From contig NZ_QEST01000080.1 of assembly GCF_003311645.1 (NCBI RefSeq), forward strand, positions 1-64,000: a stretch of 64,000 bases of DNA, written 5' to 3'. This stretch comes from Streptomyces sp. PT12. Lineage in GTDB: Bacteria > Actinomycetota > Actinomycetes > Streptomycetales > Streptomycetaceae. Positions 53,289 to 62,010 of the stretch are shown here, piece after piece. Position 1 is the first letter of the stretch, and the number at the start of each line of letters is the position of its first letter. The translations under genes and the position numbers were made by a program. Below the pieces are notes generated by a model. The model saw only the letters and a list, made by a program, of their open reading frames with translations. It was not told the DNA's origin and did no database searches.

Positions 53289-53834
53289 TCAATCGGGGCG
53301 ATCCTCCCCTGCCCCCGCGCTCGCGGGGGCCCCATCGAAGTCCTTGGCGGCCACCCGCAGCGGGCGCAGCAGCGCGAAGATCTCCCGGCACTCGTCGGCG
53401 TCGTAGGCGCCGAGGCCGAAGTCCATCCCCATCAGGTCCCGGGTCGCCGCCTCGCACACCCGACGCCCCTCCTCGGTGATGGAGGCGAGCGTGCCGCGGC
53501 CGTCGTTGGGGTTGGGGCGCTTGGTCACCAGGCCCGAACGCACCAGGCGGTCGATCGTGTTGGTGACGGACGTGGGGTGGACCATGAGACGCTCGCCGAT
53601 CTTGGACATGGGCAGCTCACCCGCCCTGCTGAAGGTCAGCAGGACCAGCGCCTCGTACCGGGCGAACGTGAGCCCGTACGGCTTGACCACCGCGTCGACC
53701 TCGGCGAGCAGGATCTGGTGGGCCCGCATGATCGAGGTGATCGCGGCCATGGACGGCACAGAACCCCAGCGCCGTTCCCACAGGTCGTCGGCGCGGGCGA
53801 TCGGATCGAAGGGCAGACTGAGCGGCTTGGGCAC
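53289..53834 (-). CDS. MarR family transcriptional regulator (first copy)
   Basis: A 181-residue winged-helix regulator. After a 30-residue N-terminal extension come the dimerisation helices (ITSIMRAHQILLAEVDAVVK), the recognition region MSKIGERLMVHPTSVTNTIDRLVRSGLV and the wing KRPNPNDGRGTLASITEEGRR. It probably binds a palindrome as a dimer and responds to a small ligand, possibly an acyl-CoA or phenolic compound. The GTG start lies 7 nt after TAGGGT and is leaderless. Neighbours are DUF3817 downstream and the GH6 gene divergent. Confidence 0.88.
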   Translation of the reverse strand: MPKPLSLPFDPIARADDLWERRWGSVPSMAAITSIMRAHQILLAEVDAVVKPYGLTFARYEALVLLTFSRAGELPMSKIGERLMVHPTSVTNTIDRLVRSGLVTKRPNPNDGRGTLASITEEGRRVCEAATRDLMGMDFGLGAYDADECREIFALLRPLRVAAKDFDGAPASAGAGEDRPD

Positions 53835-53841
53835 GTCGGTG

Positions 53842-53847
53842 ACCCTA
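53842..53847 (-). promoter_or_regulatory. -10 element of the first MarR gene
   Basis: TAGGGT on the minus strand ends 7 nt before the GTG at 53834. Confidence 0.45.
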
Positions 53848-53915
53848 CCGGCTTAGTCATACCGGCCGCGGTGCCGCTGCCCGCAGGCCACGTTCCGTCA
53901 TGGCACGATGACGCC

Positions 53916-54947
53916 ATGTACGGCCCCCTCCGCCGTCTCGCGCGGCTCGGCTCCCCGTCCGTCGTCCTGCTCGGCGTCCTGGCCATCGGCTGCTCCCTCG
54001 GGGGCGGGGGGTCTCCGCGCGGCCCCGCCGAGGGGGCGAGCGGCGCCGCGGGCGCGGAGTCGGGGACGTTCTGGGTGGACCCGGAGAGCCCCGCCGCCCG
54101 GCAGGCGCGGGAGTGGGAGGGCGAGGGGCGCGCCGATGACGCCGCGCTCGTGCGCCGCATCGCGGAGCAGCCGCTGGCGACCTGGCCCCCCGGCGAGCGG
54201 GACCCGGCCCCCCGGGTGCGGGCGGTCACGGAGGCGGCCTCCGATGCGGGCAGGACGGCCGTGCTGGTGGCGTACAACATCCCGCACCGCGACTGCGGCC
54301 GGTACTCGCGGGGCGGGGCGGCGGACGGGGCGGCGTACGAGCGGTGGATCGGGGCGTTCGCCGGGGCGATCGGGGACGCGGAGGCGGTCGTGGTGCTCGA
54401 GCCCGACGCGGTGCCGCACACGGCCGATGGCTGCACGGACCCCCGGTATGTCGAGGAGCGCTTCGCGCTGCTCGCCGCCGCGGTGGACGCCCTCAAGGCC
54501 GGGGAGAACACCCGCGTCTACCTGGACGCGGGCAACCCCGGCTGGGGCACGGAACCCGACCGGCTCGCGGAGGCGCTTGGGCGCGCGGGGGTGGCGCGCG
54601 CGGACGGCTTCGCGCTGAACGTGGCCAACTTCCAGACGCTCGACGCCAGCACCGCCTATGGCCGCGAGCTCTCGGGGCTGCTCGGCGGCGCCCACTTCGT
54701 CGTCGACACCAGCCGCAACGGCAACGGCCCCTTCGATGGCGACGCCGAGCCCTGGTGCAACCCGCCTGGCCGCGCCCTTGGCACCCCGCCCACCACCGAG
54801 ACGGGGGACCCGCTCGTCGACGCGTATCTGTGGGTCAAGCGGCCGGGCGAGTCCGACGGCGAGTGCCGCGGCGGGCCGCCCGCGGGGCGCTGGTGGCCCG
54901 AGTACGCGCTCGGCCTGGCGCGCGAGGCGGCCCGCGGCCCGCGTTGA
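53916..54947 (+). CDS. cslZ: Glycoside hydrolase family 6 protein (endoglucanase-like, CslZ-type)
   Basis: A 343-residue exported beta-1,4-glucanase. Residues 1-26 form a lipoprotein-like signal (VVLLGVLAIGC), so it may be membrane-tethered. The GH6 core shows VAYNIPHRDCGRYSRGG with the catalytic Asp in RDC, VVVLEPDAVPH, VYLDAGNPGWG, GFALNVANFQ, HFVVDTSRNGNGP and LWVKRPGESDGEC. There is no carbohydrate-binding module, which fits a role on endogenous glycan rather than plant cellulose. It is convergent with glxA, with only 3 bases between stops. The gene name is assigned by association with cslA-glxA. Confidence 0.85.
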   Translation: MYGPLRRLARLGSPSVVLLGVLAIGCSLGGGGSPRGPAEGASGAAGAESGTFWVDPESPAARQAREWEGEGRADDAALVRRIAEQPLATWPPGERDPAPRVRAVTEAASDAGRTAVLVAYNIPHRDCGRYSRGGAADGAAYERWIGAFAGAIGDAEAVVVLEPDAVPHTADGCTDPRYVEERFALLAAAVDALKAGENTRVYLDAGNPGWGTEPDRLAEALGRAGVARADGFALNVANFQTLDASTAYGRELSGLLGGAHFVVDTSRNGNGPFDGDAEPWCNPPGRALGTPPTTETGDPLVDAYLWVKRPGESDGECRGGPPAGRWWPEYALGLAREAARGPR

Positions 54948-54950
54948 GCC

Positions 54951-56897
54951 TCACGCGCCGCCGATCTGGAGCCACTTCGCCTCGGACGGCGTTCCCTCGG
55001 CGTCGGTCGCGAAGAGCATGTACCAGCCGGGCGGCGCGAGTGAGGGGTCGTCGGGGAGGGTGAACGTGGCCTCGCCCGCGCCGCGTTCGCCGTCGAGCCG
55101 GACGTCGAGCCGGATCGAGCGCTGCTCGACGTCGGTGGTGTGGGTGACGGCGCTCGGCCGCATCAGCCGGGCCCCTGCGATCCGCTCGGGGTGGTCGGTG
55201 GCGAACGTCACGGCGGTGCCGAGCGCCGCGCGCTCGGGCCCCGCGCCCAGCGTGGGCCTGGTCTCCTCGCGTCCGCCCTTGAGATAGGGCGGGGTGTAGA
55301 CCTCGATGCGCTTCTCGAACTCGCCCGTGCGCGTGCCGTTCCTGTCGCCGAACAGCGGGTCGGAGCCGAACGTCGCCACCCGCCCGTCGGGCAGCAGCAG
55401 CGCCTCGGAGTGGTAGTTGCGGCCGACGGTGGGGGCGGCGGCGGGGCGGAAGGCGTTGGCCTTCGGGTCGTAGAACTGGGCCTTGAGGATGTCGCTTTCG
55501 CCGCGGCCCCGGTAGCCCTCGGAGCCACCCGAGGTGAAGACGGTGTCATCGGGCAGGATCACGCTGCTGAGGTAGCGGGTGCCCTGGGGCAGCGGGGGCC
55601 CGTCGCGGTAGGCGGGGCTCTCCTCGTCCAGGTCGATGAGCGCGGTGCGCCCGGTGGACTTCTCGGACTCGCCGACCCCGCCGCCGCCCAGCACCATGAA
55701 CCGCTGGTCCTGGGCGGGGGGCAGCAGGAGCGAGGCCGACGTCTCCAGCTGGTCGGGGTCGCTGAGGCCGCCGACCTCGGTGAACGTGTTGGTGTCCAGG
55801 TCCCACAGGCCAGGCTCGCGGCCCTTGTCTGCGGGCCCGTAGCCCGCGTTGGAGCCGGTGTAGAAGATCTCGCCGCCCCGGGTGAGGAAGAGCGCGGGGT
55901 AGGTGGGGAAGTAGCGCTCGGGCCCCGGCGACCAGGTCTTGGTCGCGGGGTCGTAGATCTCGTTGACGCCGGGGACGACCTCGCCGATCTCGTCGAGGCC
56001 CGAGACGGTCAGCACCCGGCCGTCGGGCAGCGTCGTCAGCGTGGGGTACCAGCGGGCCTCGGCCATCCGGTTGACCGGGACGTACCGCTCGGCCTCGGGG
56101 TCGAACTCGTAGGCGGCGTCGATGCCCTGGAAGTCCTGGTCGTCCAGGGTGAGGGGGCCCGCGAGGCCGTAGAGGTTGTCGGCGTCGGCGCCGGTGAGGC
56201 CGACGACGCCATACTGGGCCGCGTCCTTTGTCACGCCCTTCTCGCCCTCGTCGGCGGCCACCACGAAGACCCTGGCCTCGCTCGCGGTGACCTCCGCCCC
56301 GCCGCCCGCGGCGCGCTTGGTGGCGGGGGGCACGGTGACGGGCGCCTCGGTCACATACTCCCGGCCCGAAGGCGAGCGCAGCCTGGTGCCCTTGGGGAGG
56401 TCGTGCCCGCGGTCGGGGTCCTCGTTCTTCAGCAGCATCGCCCCGCCCGCGCGGGTGACGGCGTCGCCGAGCACCTCGTAGCGTGCCGTGCCCCCGGCGA
56501 CCAGCAGCCTGCCGTCGGGCAGCGCGGCGTGCCCGGCGCAGAAGAGGTCTTCGGGGGTGGGCACCTCGCTGAACGTGTTCTTGTCGGGGTCCCACAGGAC
56601 CGAGCGGAAGGAGCCCGCGTCGAACTCCTCCTGCTTGTTGCCCGAGCCCGCGATGAGCAGCACCTTCCCGGTGCGCAGCAGGGCGGCGTGGATGGCGTTG
56701 GTCCTGAACTCCTCGGGCACGTCCACGACGTCCCACGCGCCGTACTCGGCCTGGTAGCCGGGGCGCGATACGCGGTACTCGTGGATCCGCTCCTGCGCGA
56801 AGCTCAGCGCGGCCGGGGCGTTGAGCGCGGCGAGCAGCAGCGCGATGCCGGTGCCCGCGGCGGTCTTCCTGGTGCGGCTGCTCGGGCGGTACCTCAT
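54951..56897 (-). CDS. glxA: GlxA, copper radical galactose oxidase-like enzyme
   Basis: A 648-residue mononuclear copper oxidase of family AA5 that acts outside the cell on the CslA glycan at hyphal tips. An N-terminal signal/anchor helix (GTGIALLLAALNAPAAL) precedes Kelch-type beta-propeller repeats and a C-terminal Ig-like DUF1929 domain. The Cys-Tyr cofactor residues appear as Cys120 (DLFCAGHAAL) and Tyr284 (EARWYPTLTT). The remaining copper ligands are Tyr495 and His496 (GRNYHSEALLLPDG) and His587 (SAVTHTTD). All ligands are present, so it should be active. The ATG overlaps the cslA TGA (ATGA), so the two are translationally coupled. Confidence 0.93.
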   Translation of the reverse strand: MRYRPSSRTRKTAAGTGIALLLAALNAPAALSFAQERIHEYRVSRPGYQAEYGAWDVVDVPEEFRTNAIHAALLRTGKVLLIAGSGNKQEEFDAGSFRSVLWDPDKNTFSEVPTPEDLFCAGHAALPDGRLLVAGGTARYEVLGDAVTRAGGAMLLKNEDPDRGHDLPKGTRLRSPSGREYVTEAPVTVPPATKRAAGGGAEVTASEARVFVVAADEGEKGVTKDAAQYGVVGLTGADADNLYGLAGPLTLDDQDFQGIDAAYEFDPEAERYVPVNRMAEARWYPTLTTLPDGRVLTVSGLDEIGEVVPGVNEIYDPATKTWSPGPERYFPTYPALFLTRGGEIFYTGSNAGYGPADKGREPGLWDLDTNTFTEVGGLSDPDQLETSASLLLPPAQDQRFMVLGGGGVGESEKSTGRTALIDLDEESPAYRDGPPLPQGTRYLSSVILPDDTVFTSGGSEGYRGRGESDILKAQFYDPKANAFRPAAAPTVGRNYHSEALLLPDGRVATFGSDPLFGDRNGTRTGEFEKRIEVYTPPYLKGGREETRPTLGAGPERAALGTAVTFATDHPERIAGARLMRPSAVTHTTDVEQRSIRLDVRLDGERGAGEATFTLPDDPSLAPPGWYMLFATDAEGTPSEAKWLQIGGA

Positions 56898-58624
56898 GCG
56901 TCAGCTCCCACGGGTCGGCGCGGCGTTTCCGGTGCGGGGGTCGGGGCGGGGGCGTCGGGGGTCCTGGACCGGCCGAACCACCACAGCGCGGCGGGCGCGA
57001 CGGCGACCGCGAGGGCGATCAGCGCCCAGGTGCGCAGGGCGGCGTGGGTGTGCCCCAGGGCGAACGACGCGATCAGCGCACCGGCGAGCAGCCCCGCCCA
57101 GAAGAGGTGAAGGCGGAACGTCGCGGGGCTGTCCTGGCTCACGGCGCCGCCCTTGGGGGTGACCACGAACCCGCCGCGGCGGCGCAGCACGGCGTCGAGC
57201 AGCGAGCGGGCGTAGACGGGCGCGGAGAGCGCGGACATGAGCATGCCCGCGGCGCCCGATGACCCCGCGGGCTCGTGCGGGGAGACGTTGTGGCGGCGGT
57301 TCCAGACGTAGAGGCCGATCTGGAGGGCGGCCACGTCGCTGTAGAGCATCATCCACACCGACGAGGTGACCTGGGTGCCCGAGGCGCCGAGCAGGAGGTA
57401 GAGCGTGCAGCCGAGGGCGCCGAGCGTCCAGGTGAGGGCGGCCATGGGGTAGAAGGCGAGCATGAGGGAGTAGTGGAACGCCGACCCCGCGCGGTGGCGG
57501 CGCTGCCCGCGGGCGCACTGGCGCAGGATCGTCTCGCAGGTGCCGCGGGACCAGCGATGCTGCTGGGAGAAGAAGTCGGTCCACGAGGACGGGCCCTCGC
57601 CGACCGCGAGCACGTCGGGGGTGTAGACGGAGCGCCAGCGCTCGCCTGTGGCGGGGTTGGTGGCGCGGTGCAGCTCGAAGCCGGTGGCCATGTCCTCGGT
57701 GACGGAGTCAACGAGGCCGCCGATGTCCTTGAGCGCGCAGACGCGGACGGCGTTGTTGGTGCCGACGAGCATCGGCGAGCCGTAGCGGTTCCCGGCCCGC
57801 TGGACGAGGGCGTGGAAGAGGAACTGCTGGCTCTCCGCCGCCTTGGTGACCGGGGCGGTGTAGTTGCCGTAGACCTGGGGCCCGACGACGAACGCGACGT
57901 CGGGGTCGCGGAAGTAGCCGAGCATCCGCTCCAGGTAGTCGGGGAGCGGGACGTGGTCGGTGTCGACGGAGGCGAAGAAGTCGTAGTCGTCGCCGTGGGC
58001 GTCGAGCCAGGCGTTGTAGTTGCCGTGCTTGGTGCGGGCGCGGTGCGGCCCGGTGGGCTGGTTCCAGCGGGCGACGCCCCTGCGGCTGAAGTGGCGCACG
58101 CCGAGCTCGGCGCACAGCGCGCGGGCGGCCACGTCGTCGCCCTCGTCGAGCAGCCAGATGTCGAGCGGGCCCTGGTGCCGCAGCAGGACCGCGGCCTCAA
58201 GGGTGGCGCGCACCATGGAAAGCGGCTCCTTGCCCGGCACGAACGTCGTCAGGAACGCCACCCGCGTCCCGGTCTCGGGCACGACGGGCACCGGGTCGCG
58301 GGCGACCAGGGTGGCGTGCGCGACGGAGACGACGTTGACGAGCCGGAACAGCTCGACCAGGCCGACGCTCACGAGCATCACGGCGTCGGCGGCCAGCAGC
58401 CACCCGGGGGCCCCTTCCCTGTCGGTCCAGTGGTCGGGGTGGATCAGCCAGACGAGCAGCACCGCGGAGAGCAGCGGCGCGAGCGTCATCAGGAGGGCGG
58501 CTCGTATGTGGTGCGGCTCGCGCGAGATGAGGGTCCGGTACCCGACCCGGTAGCCGGGGCCCGGCTCGGTGAGGGGGCCCGCGAGGCGGCTGAACGTCTC
58601 GTAGTCGTAGGCCGGACGCCGCAC
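56894..58624 (-). CDS. cslA: CslA, cellulose synthase-like glycosyltransferase family 2
   Basis: A 576-residue membrane glycosyltransferase that polymerises a beta-glucan at hyphal tips and is needed with GlxA for aerial growth in streptomycetes. Two helices flank the first domain (ALLMTLAPLLSAVLLVWL, AADAVMLVSVGLVELF). The GT2 domain has DEGDD, the metal-binding DTD in FFASVDTDHVPLPDY, the catalytic TED in SVTEDMATGF and QQHRWSRGT (QxxRW). At least five C-terminal helices follow. There is no PilZ domain. GTG 58624 is chosen because GGAGG lies 6 nt upstream; the in-frame TTG at 58657 has no ribosome-binding site. Operon with glxA. Confidence 0.93.
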   Translation of the reverse strand: MRRPAYDYETFSRLAGPLTEPGPGYRVGYRTLISREPHHIRAALLMTLAPLLSAVLLVWLIHPDHWTDREGAPGWLLAADAVMLVSVGLVELFRLVNVVSVAHATLVARDPVPVVPETGTRVAFLTTFVPGKEPLSMVRATLEAAVLLRHQGPLDIWLLDEGDDVAARALCAELGVRHFSRRGVARWNQPTGPHRARTKHGNYNAWLDAHGDDYDFFASVDTDHVPLPDYLERMLGYFRDPDVAFVVGPQVYGNYTAPVTKAAESQQFLFHALVQRAGNRYGSPMLVGTNNAVRVCALKDIGGLVDSVTEDMATGFELHRATNPATGERWRSVYTPDVLAVGEGPSSWTDFFSQQHRWSRGTCETILRQCARGQRRHRAGSAFHYSLMLAFYPMAALTWTLGALGCTLYLLLGASGTQVTSSVWMMLYSDVAALQIGLYVWNRRHNVSPHEPAGSSGAAGMLMSALSAPVYARSLLDAVLRRRGGFVVTPKGGAVSQDSPATFRLHLFWAGLLAGALIASFALGHTHAALRTWALIALAVAVAPAALWWFGRSRTPDAPAPTPAPETPRRPVGADA

Positions 58625-58652
58625 GGTGCCCTCCTCGGACGGGTGCAGAAAC

Positions 58653-58707
58653 GACAAAGGCCACGGAAGTGACGTCTCAACGACACGTCAGGGCCGTGGC
58701 TCTGTCG
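58653..58707 (-). promoter_or_regulatory. Imperfect long inverted repeat upstream of cslA
   Basis: Arms of about 22 nt (58653-58675 and 58686-58707; GGCCACGG, GACGT and GACA blocks pair) flank a 9-10 nt loop, 29-83 bases upstream of the cslA GTG. It could be a leader hairpin, an attenuator, or an operator. Confidence 0.5.
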
Positions 58708-58805
58708 AACGGGAGGGGTCCGAGCGGGGGAGGGCGTCCGCTGCCCGGGGCAGGCGGCCGGGAGACGGGCCGCGTGTCAGCCTTCCGGGTCGGTGAAGGG
58801 CGGGG

Positions 58806-59150
58806 TCAGGCGTTGACGACGCCCTCGCGGCGGGCGCGCGCCGCGATGACCGCGTCCTCCTGCGCCCTCCGCAGCCGCCGCTCGGCGAAGAAGCCGCCGA
58901 CGGGCAGGACGGACATCAGGAAGTACCAGGCCGCGGTCGGCAGCGGCCACTTGGCGCGGTTCCAGGCGTCGGCCCAGAACAGCACGTAGAGGATGAAGAG
59001 GAGGCCATGGATGGCGCCCATCACGGGGACGGCGTCGAAGTCGGTCGTCCGCCTGAGGACGGAGCAGACCAGGAGCACCAGGAAGGAAACCGCCTCGGGG
59101 GCGGACACCAGCCGGAGCCTGCGCAGGGCGGAGGCGGTCTTGAGGTCCAT
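58806..59150 (-). CDS. DUF3817 domain membrane protein (second copy)
   Basis: A 114-residue membrane protein of unknown function with predicted helices VSFLVLLVCSVLRR, IHGLLFILYVLFWAD and AWYFLMSVLPVGGFFAE. The family hallmark IHGLLFILYVLF and the ending FFAERRLRR match the first copy at 52932. The C-terminal tail is longer and basic. It is divergent from a MarR gene 70 bases away. The two DUF3817/MarR pairs bracket the cslA-glxA-GH6 locus. Confidence 0.85.
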   Translation of the reverse strand: MDLKTASALRRLRLVSAPEAVSFLVLLVCSVLRRTTDFDAVPVMGAIHGLLFILYVLFWADAWNRAKWPLPTAAWYFLMSVLPVGGFFAERRLRRAQEDAVIAARARREGVVNA

Positions 59151-59208
59151 GGGTCCCGATTGTCGCAGCCCCGAAACGGATCAATCAGGGCGGGTCCCCG
59201 GCGTTGGC

Positions 59209-59214
59209 TAGAGT
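59209..59214 (+). promoter_or_regulatory. -10 element of the second MarR gene
   Basis: TAGAGT ends 6 nt before the ATG at 59221, with no ribosome-binding site. Confidence 0.5.
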
Positions 59215-59220
59215 GCCGGT

Positions 59221-59700
59221 ATGGACACGGAAAGCGGCACCACCCGCTGGCTCAGCGAGTCGGAGCAGCGCGCCTGGCGCACCCATCTGGAGGTCAGCAA
59301 GCTGCTCACGCACCGCCTCGAGCGCGATCTCCAGCCGTTCGGCCTGACCATGAACGACTACGAGATCCTGGTGATCCTCTCCGAGTCGGACGAGCGCCGC
59401 ATGCGCATGAGCGACCTGGCCGCAGGGACGCTCCAGTCCAAGAGCAGGCTGTCCCACCAGATCACGCGCATGGAGCGCGCGGGCCTGGTCCGCCGCGAGG
59501 ACTGCGACTCCGACAAGCGCGGCCTCTTCGCCGTCCTGACCGAGCGCGGCTGGGAGACGATGCGCGAGGTCGCCCCGCACCATGTGGCGTCCGTCCGCCG
59601 CCACTTCGTGGACCTGCTCACCCCCGACGACCTCCAGGCGCTGCGGCGCTCCCTGACCCCGGTGGCCGAGCACCTGCACCGCGAGCGCGGCCGCCTGTGA
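59221..59700 (+). CDS. MarR family transcriptional regulator (second copy)
   Basis: A 159-residue winged-helix regulator. LSESEQRAWRTHLEVSKLL starts the dimer domain. The DNA-binding part is MRMSDLAAGTLQSKSRLSHQITRMERAGLV and the wing is RREDCDSDKRGLFAVLTERG. It contains one Cys in the wing (EDCDSD), which could make it redox-responsive as in OhrR/SarZ-like MarR proteins, though such sensors usually have an N-terminal Cys. It is leaderless (TAGAGT, 6 nt). A 12-bp tandem repeat follows the stop. Confidence 0.88.
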   Translation: MDTESGTTRWLSESEQRAWRTHLEVSKLLTHRLERDLQPFGLTMNDYEILVILSESDERRMRMSDLAAGTLQSKSRLSHQITRMERAGLVRREDCDSDKRGLFAVLTERGWETMREVAPHHVASVRRHFVDLLTPDDLQALRRSLTPVAEHLHRERGRL

Positions 59701-59719
59701 ACGCTCCGGCGAGCGTCCG

Positions 59720-59753
59720 GGAGAACGTCCTGGAGAACGTCCTGGAGAACGCC
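59720..59753. repeat. 12-bp tandem repeat, 2.8 copies
   Basis: GGAGAACGTCCT occurs at 59720-59731 and 59732-59743, with a partial copy at 59744-59753, between the convergent stops of the MarR gene and the histidine kinase gene. Confidence 0.85.
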
Positions 59754-59758
59754 CCGGC

Positions 59759-61330
59759 CTAGGCCGCCTCGCCCACGTCGTCGGGGTCGCCGCCGGGGCG
59801 CGGGGCCGCCGTGCCGAGGGGCAGGCGCAGGGCGAACAGCGCGCCGCCCTCGGGGGCGGCGCCCGCCGTGAGCGTTCCGCCGTGCCGCGTGGCCACGTCG
59901 CGGGCGATCGCCAGGCCGAGCCCCGCGCCGCCCTCGTCCCTGCCGCGGGCGTCGTCGAGGCGGACGAAGCGCTGGAAGATCCGCTCCCGGTCGGCCTCGG
60001 GCACCCCCGGCCCGTCGTCGGCGACCTCGAGCACCGCGTCGGCGCCCTCGGCGCGCAGTGAGACCCGCACGGCGGAGGCGGCGTGCCGCTGGGCGTTGTC
60101 CACCAGGTTGGCAAGGACGCGCGAGAGCTGACCGGCCGAGCCCGAGACGGTCGCCTCGCCCAGCTCGGCCAGGCGGACGGGGTGCCGGTCCCCGACGCGC
60201 TGGTCGAGCTCCTCGGCGACCAGCTCGGCGAGGCCGACCGTTCCGGCGAGCGGGCGCTCGCCCGCGTCGAGCCTGGCGAGCAGCAGCAGGTCGGCGGCCA
60301 GCGCCTGGAGGCGCACGGTGTCCTTGACCGCGCCCGGCAGGTCGAGCAGCTCGGGGTGGGCCTCGCCGACCTCGAGCTGGGTGCGGAGCGAGGCGATCGG
60401 GCTGCGCAGCTCGTGCGAGGCGTCGGCGACGAAGCGCCGCTGCCGCTCGACGGACGCCTCGAGCGCGGCGAGCGTCTCGTTGGTGGTGACGGCGAGGCGC
60501 CCGATCTCGTCCCTGGTCTCCGGCTCGGGAACGCGGCGTGAGAGGTCTTCGGAGTGGGTGATGGCCGCCATCTCGCGGCGGATTCCCTCGACCGGGCGGA
60601 ACGCGCGGCGGGTCGTCAGCCACGTCACGCCGCCGACGACCGCGACCAGCGCGGGCACCCCGGCGAACATCGAGGTGCGGACGCTGTCCACGGCCGCCTG
60701 CTCGACGCTGAGCGGGGCACCGGCGAAGACGATGGCCTCCGTGCCGCTCGGCATCGTCACCTCGACCGCGGCGAAGCGGTACTCCTCGCGCTCGCCCCTG
60801 ACGGTCGCGGCGCCGTTGATGAGACCGATCTCCTCGTCCATCTCGCCGGGCGGCAGGCCGTCCTCGCCGCCGTCCACCTCCTCGTCGTCGCTGTCGCTGT
60901 CGTCGCCGTCCTCGTCATCGTCGTCGTCGCTGGCGTCATCGTCGTCGTCGCTGGCGTCATCGTCGCTGGCGTCGTCGTCGTCGGCCCTGGCCGCGGCGGT
61001 GGTGACGGGCGGCGGCTCCTCGTCGACGTCGACGTCGGTGCTGCGTGTGCCCCAGATCGCGTCAAGCCCTTCGGTGACCGCGATGGCGGTGTCGTCCGAG
61101 CGGTCGATGACCTGCACGGGGCCGCGCAGCCCTTCGAGGCGCAGCTCCTCGGGGGCGACGCCGGTCCCCAGCTGCCCCGCGACGTCGCGGCCGTCGGCCT
61201 CGGCCTGGAGGTCGACGCGGTCGACCATCTCGCGCTCGAGGAGCGCCACCATCAGGATCCCCGCGGTGACCAGCGCGACGGCCACCACCAGGGTGGCGCC
61301 GAACGCGGCCCGCGCCCGCACGCTAGCCAT
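59759..61330 (-). CDS. Sensor histidine kinase with poly-Asp extracytoplasmic domain
   Basis: A 523-residue membrane kinase. TM1 (about residues 10-30) and TM2 (about 222-240) enclose an extracytoplasmic sensor of about 190 residues. Residues 117-157 of it are nearly all Asp, Ser, Glu and Ala, with runs of up to five Asp. A HAMP domain, a HisKA domain with His306 in VADASHELRSPIASL, and a HATPase domain with NLVDNAQRHA, VADDGPGVP and GGAGLGLAI follow. All catalytic boxes are intact. The acidic loop suggests sensing of cations, cationic peptides or a basic ligand. It overlaps the response regulator gene by 8 nt. Confidence 0.92.
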   Translation of the reverse strand: MASVRARAAFGATLVVAVALVTAGILMVALLEREMVDRVDLQAEADGRDVAGQLGTGVAPEELRLEGLRGPVQVIDRSDDTAIAVTEGLDAIWGTRSTDVDVDEEPPPVTTAAARADDDDASDDDASDDDDDASDDDDDEDGDDSDSDDEEVDGGEDGLPPGEMDEEIGLINGAATVRGEREEYRFAAVEVTMPSGTEAIVFAGAPLSVEQAAVDSVRTSMFAGVPALVAVVGGVTWLTTRRAFRPVEGIRREMAAITHSEDLSRRVPEPETRDEIGRLAVTTNETLAALEASVERQRRFVADASHELRSPIASLRTQLEVGEAHPELLDLPGAVKDTVRLQALAADLLLLARLDAGERPLAGTVGLAELVAEELDQRVGDRHPVRLAELGEATVSGSAGQLSRVLANLVDNAQRHAASAVRVSLRAEGADAVLEVADDGPGVPEADRERIFQRFVRLDDARGRDEGGAGLGLAIARDVATRHGGTLTAGAAPEGGALFALRLPLGTAAPRPGGDPDDVGEAA

Positions 61331-61991
61331 GGGACGTCACCATCCGGTATCCGGCGCCGCGCACGGTGGCGATGAGCCCGGGGCCCAGCTTCCTGCGCAG
61401 CGCGCTGACATAGACCTCGACGATGTTGGGGTCGCCGTCGTAGGCGAAGTCCCAGCCGTGTTCGAGGATCTCCGCCTTGGAGACCACCTCGCCCGCGCGC
61501 GTCGCCAGATACTCGAGCACCGTGAACTCCTTGGCCGTCAGCCCCACTTCCGTTCCGCCCCTGCGCACCCTGCGGGTCGCGCGGTCGACCGTCAGGTCGC
61601 CCACGCGCAGCTCGGGGGACGCGCCCCTGCCGCCGCGCCGCCGCAACAGGGCCCGCACGCGCGCCACGAGCACCACATAGGAGAACGGCTTGGTCAGGTA
61701 GTCGTCGGCGCCCGTGTCGAGCCCCTCGGCCTCGTCGTACTCCCCGTCCTTCGCGGTGAGCATGAGGATGGGCGTCTCGTCGCCCGCGGCGCGCAGGGCG
61801 GCGCACACGCGGTAGCCGTTCATCCCCGGCAGCATGATGTCGAGCACGATCAGGTCGTAGGCGCCCTCGGTGGCCCGGTGCAGCCCGTCGGTGCCGGTGT
61901 GCACGACATCGACGGCGAAGCCCTCGGCGGTCAGTCCCTGGGCCAGGGACCGGGCGAGGCGCTTCTCGTCCTCAACAATCAGCACGCGCAT
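61323..61991 (-). CDS. OmpR/PhoB-type response regulator
   Basis: A 222-residue DNA-binding regulator. The receiver domain has acidic EDE at residues 7-9, the phosphoacceptor Asp51 in DLIVLDIMLPG, the conserved Thr in LMLTAKD and Lys in YLTKPFSY. The C-terminal winged helix has VGLTAKEFTVLEYLATRAG and DPNIVEVYVSALRRKL. It is cotranscribed with the kinase downstream (8-nt overlap) and divergent from the PepSY gene. The shared upstream region has 10-11-bp-spaced direct repeats, the expected target type for this family. Confidence 0.94.
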   Translation of the reverse strand: MRVLIVEDEKRLARSLAQGLTAEGFAVDVVHTGTDGLHRATEGAYDLIVLDIMLPGMNGYRVCAALRAAGDETPILMLTAKDGEYDEAEGLDTGADDYLTKPFSYVVLVARVRALLRRRGGRGASPELRVGDLTVDRATRRVRRGGTEVGLTAKEFTVLEYLATRAGEVVSKAEILEHGWDFAYDGDPNIVEVYVSALRRKLGPGLIATVRGAGYRMVTSHG

Positions 61992-62010
61992 GGAGCAAGC
62001 TTGGCAAATC

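Noticed and set aside
58625-58657. TTG start for cslA at 58657
   Set aside because: The downstream GTG at 58624 has GGAGG at ideal spacing, which the TTG lacks.
60860-60982. Poly-Asp region of the kinase as a sequencing artefact
   Set aside because: The reading frame is kept before and after, Ser and Glu interrupt the runs, and a similar tract exists in the neighbouring PepSY gene.
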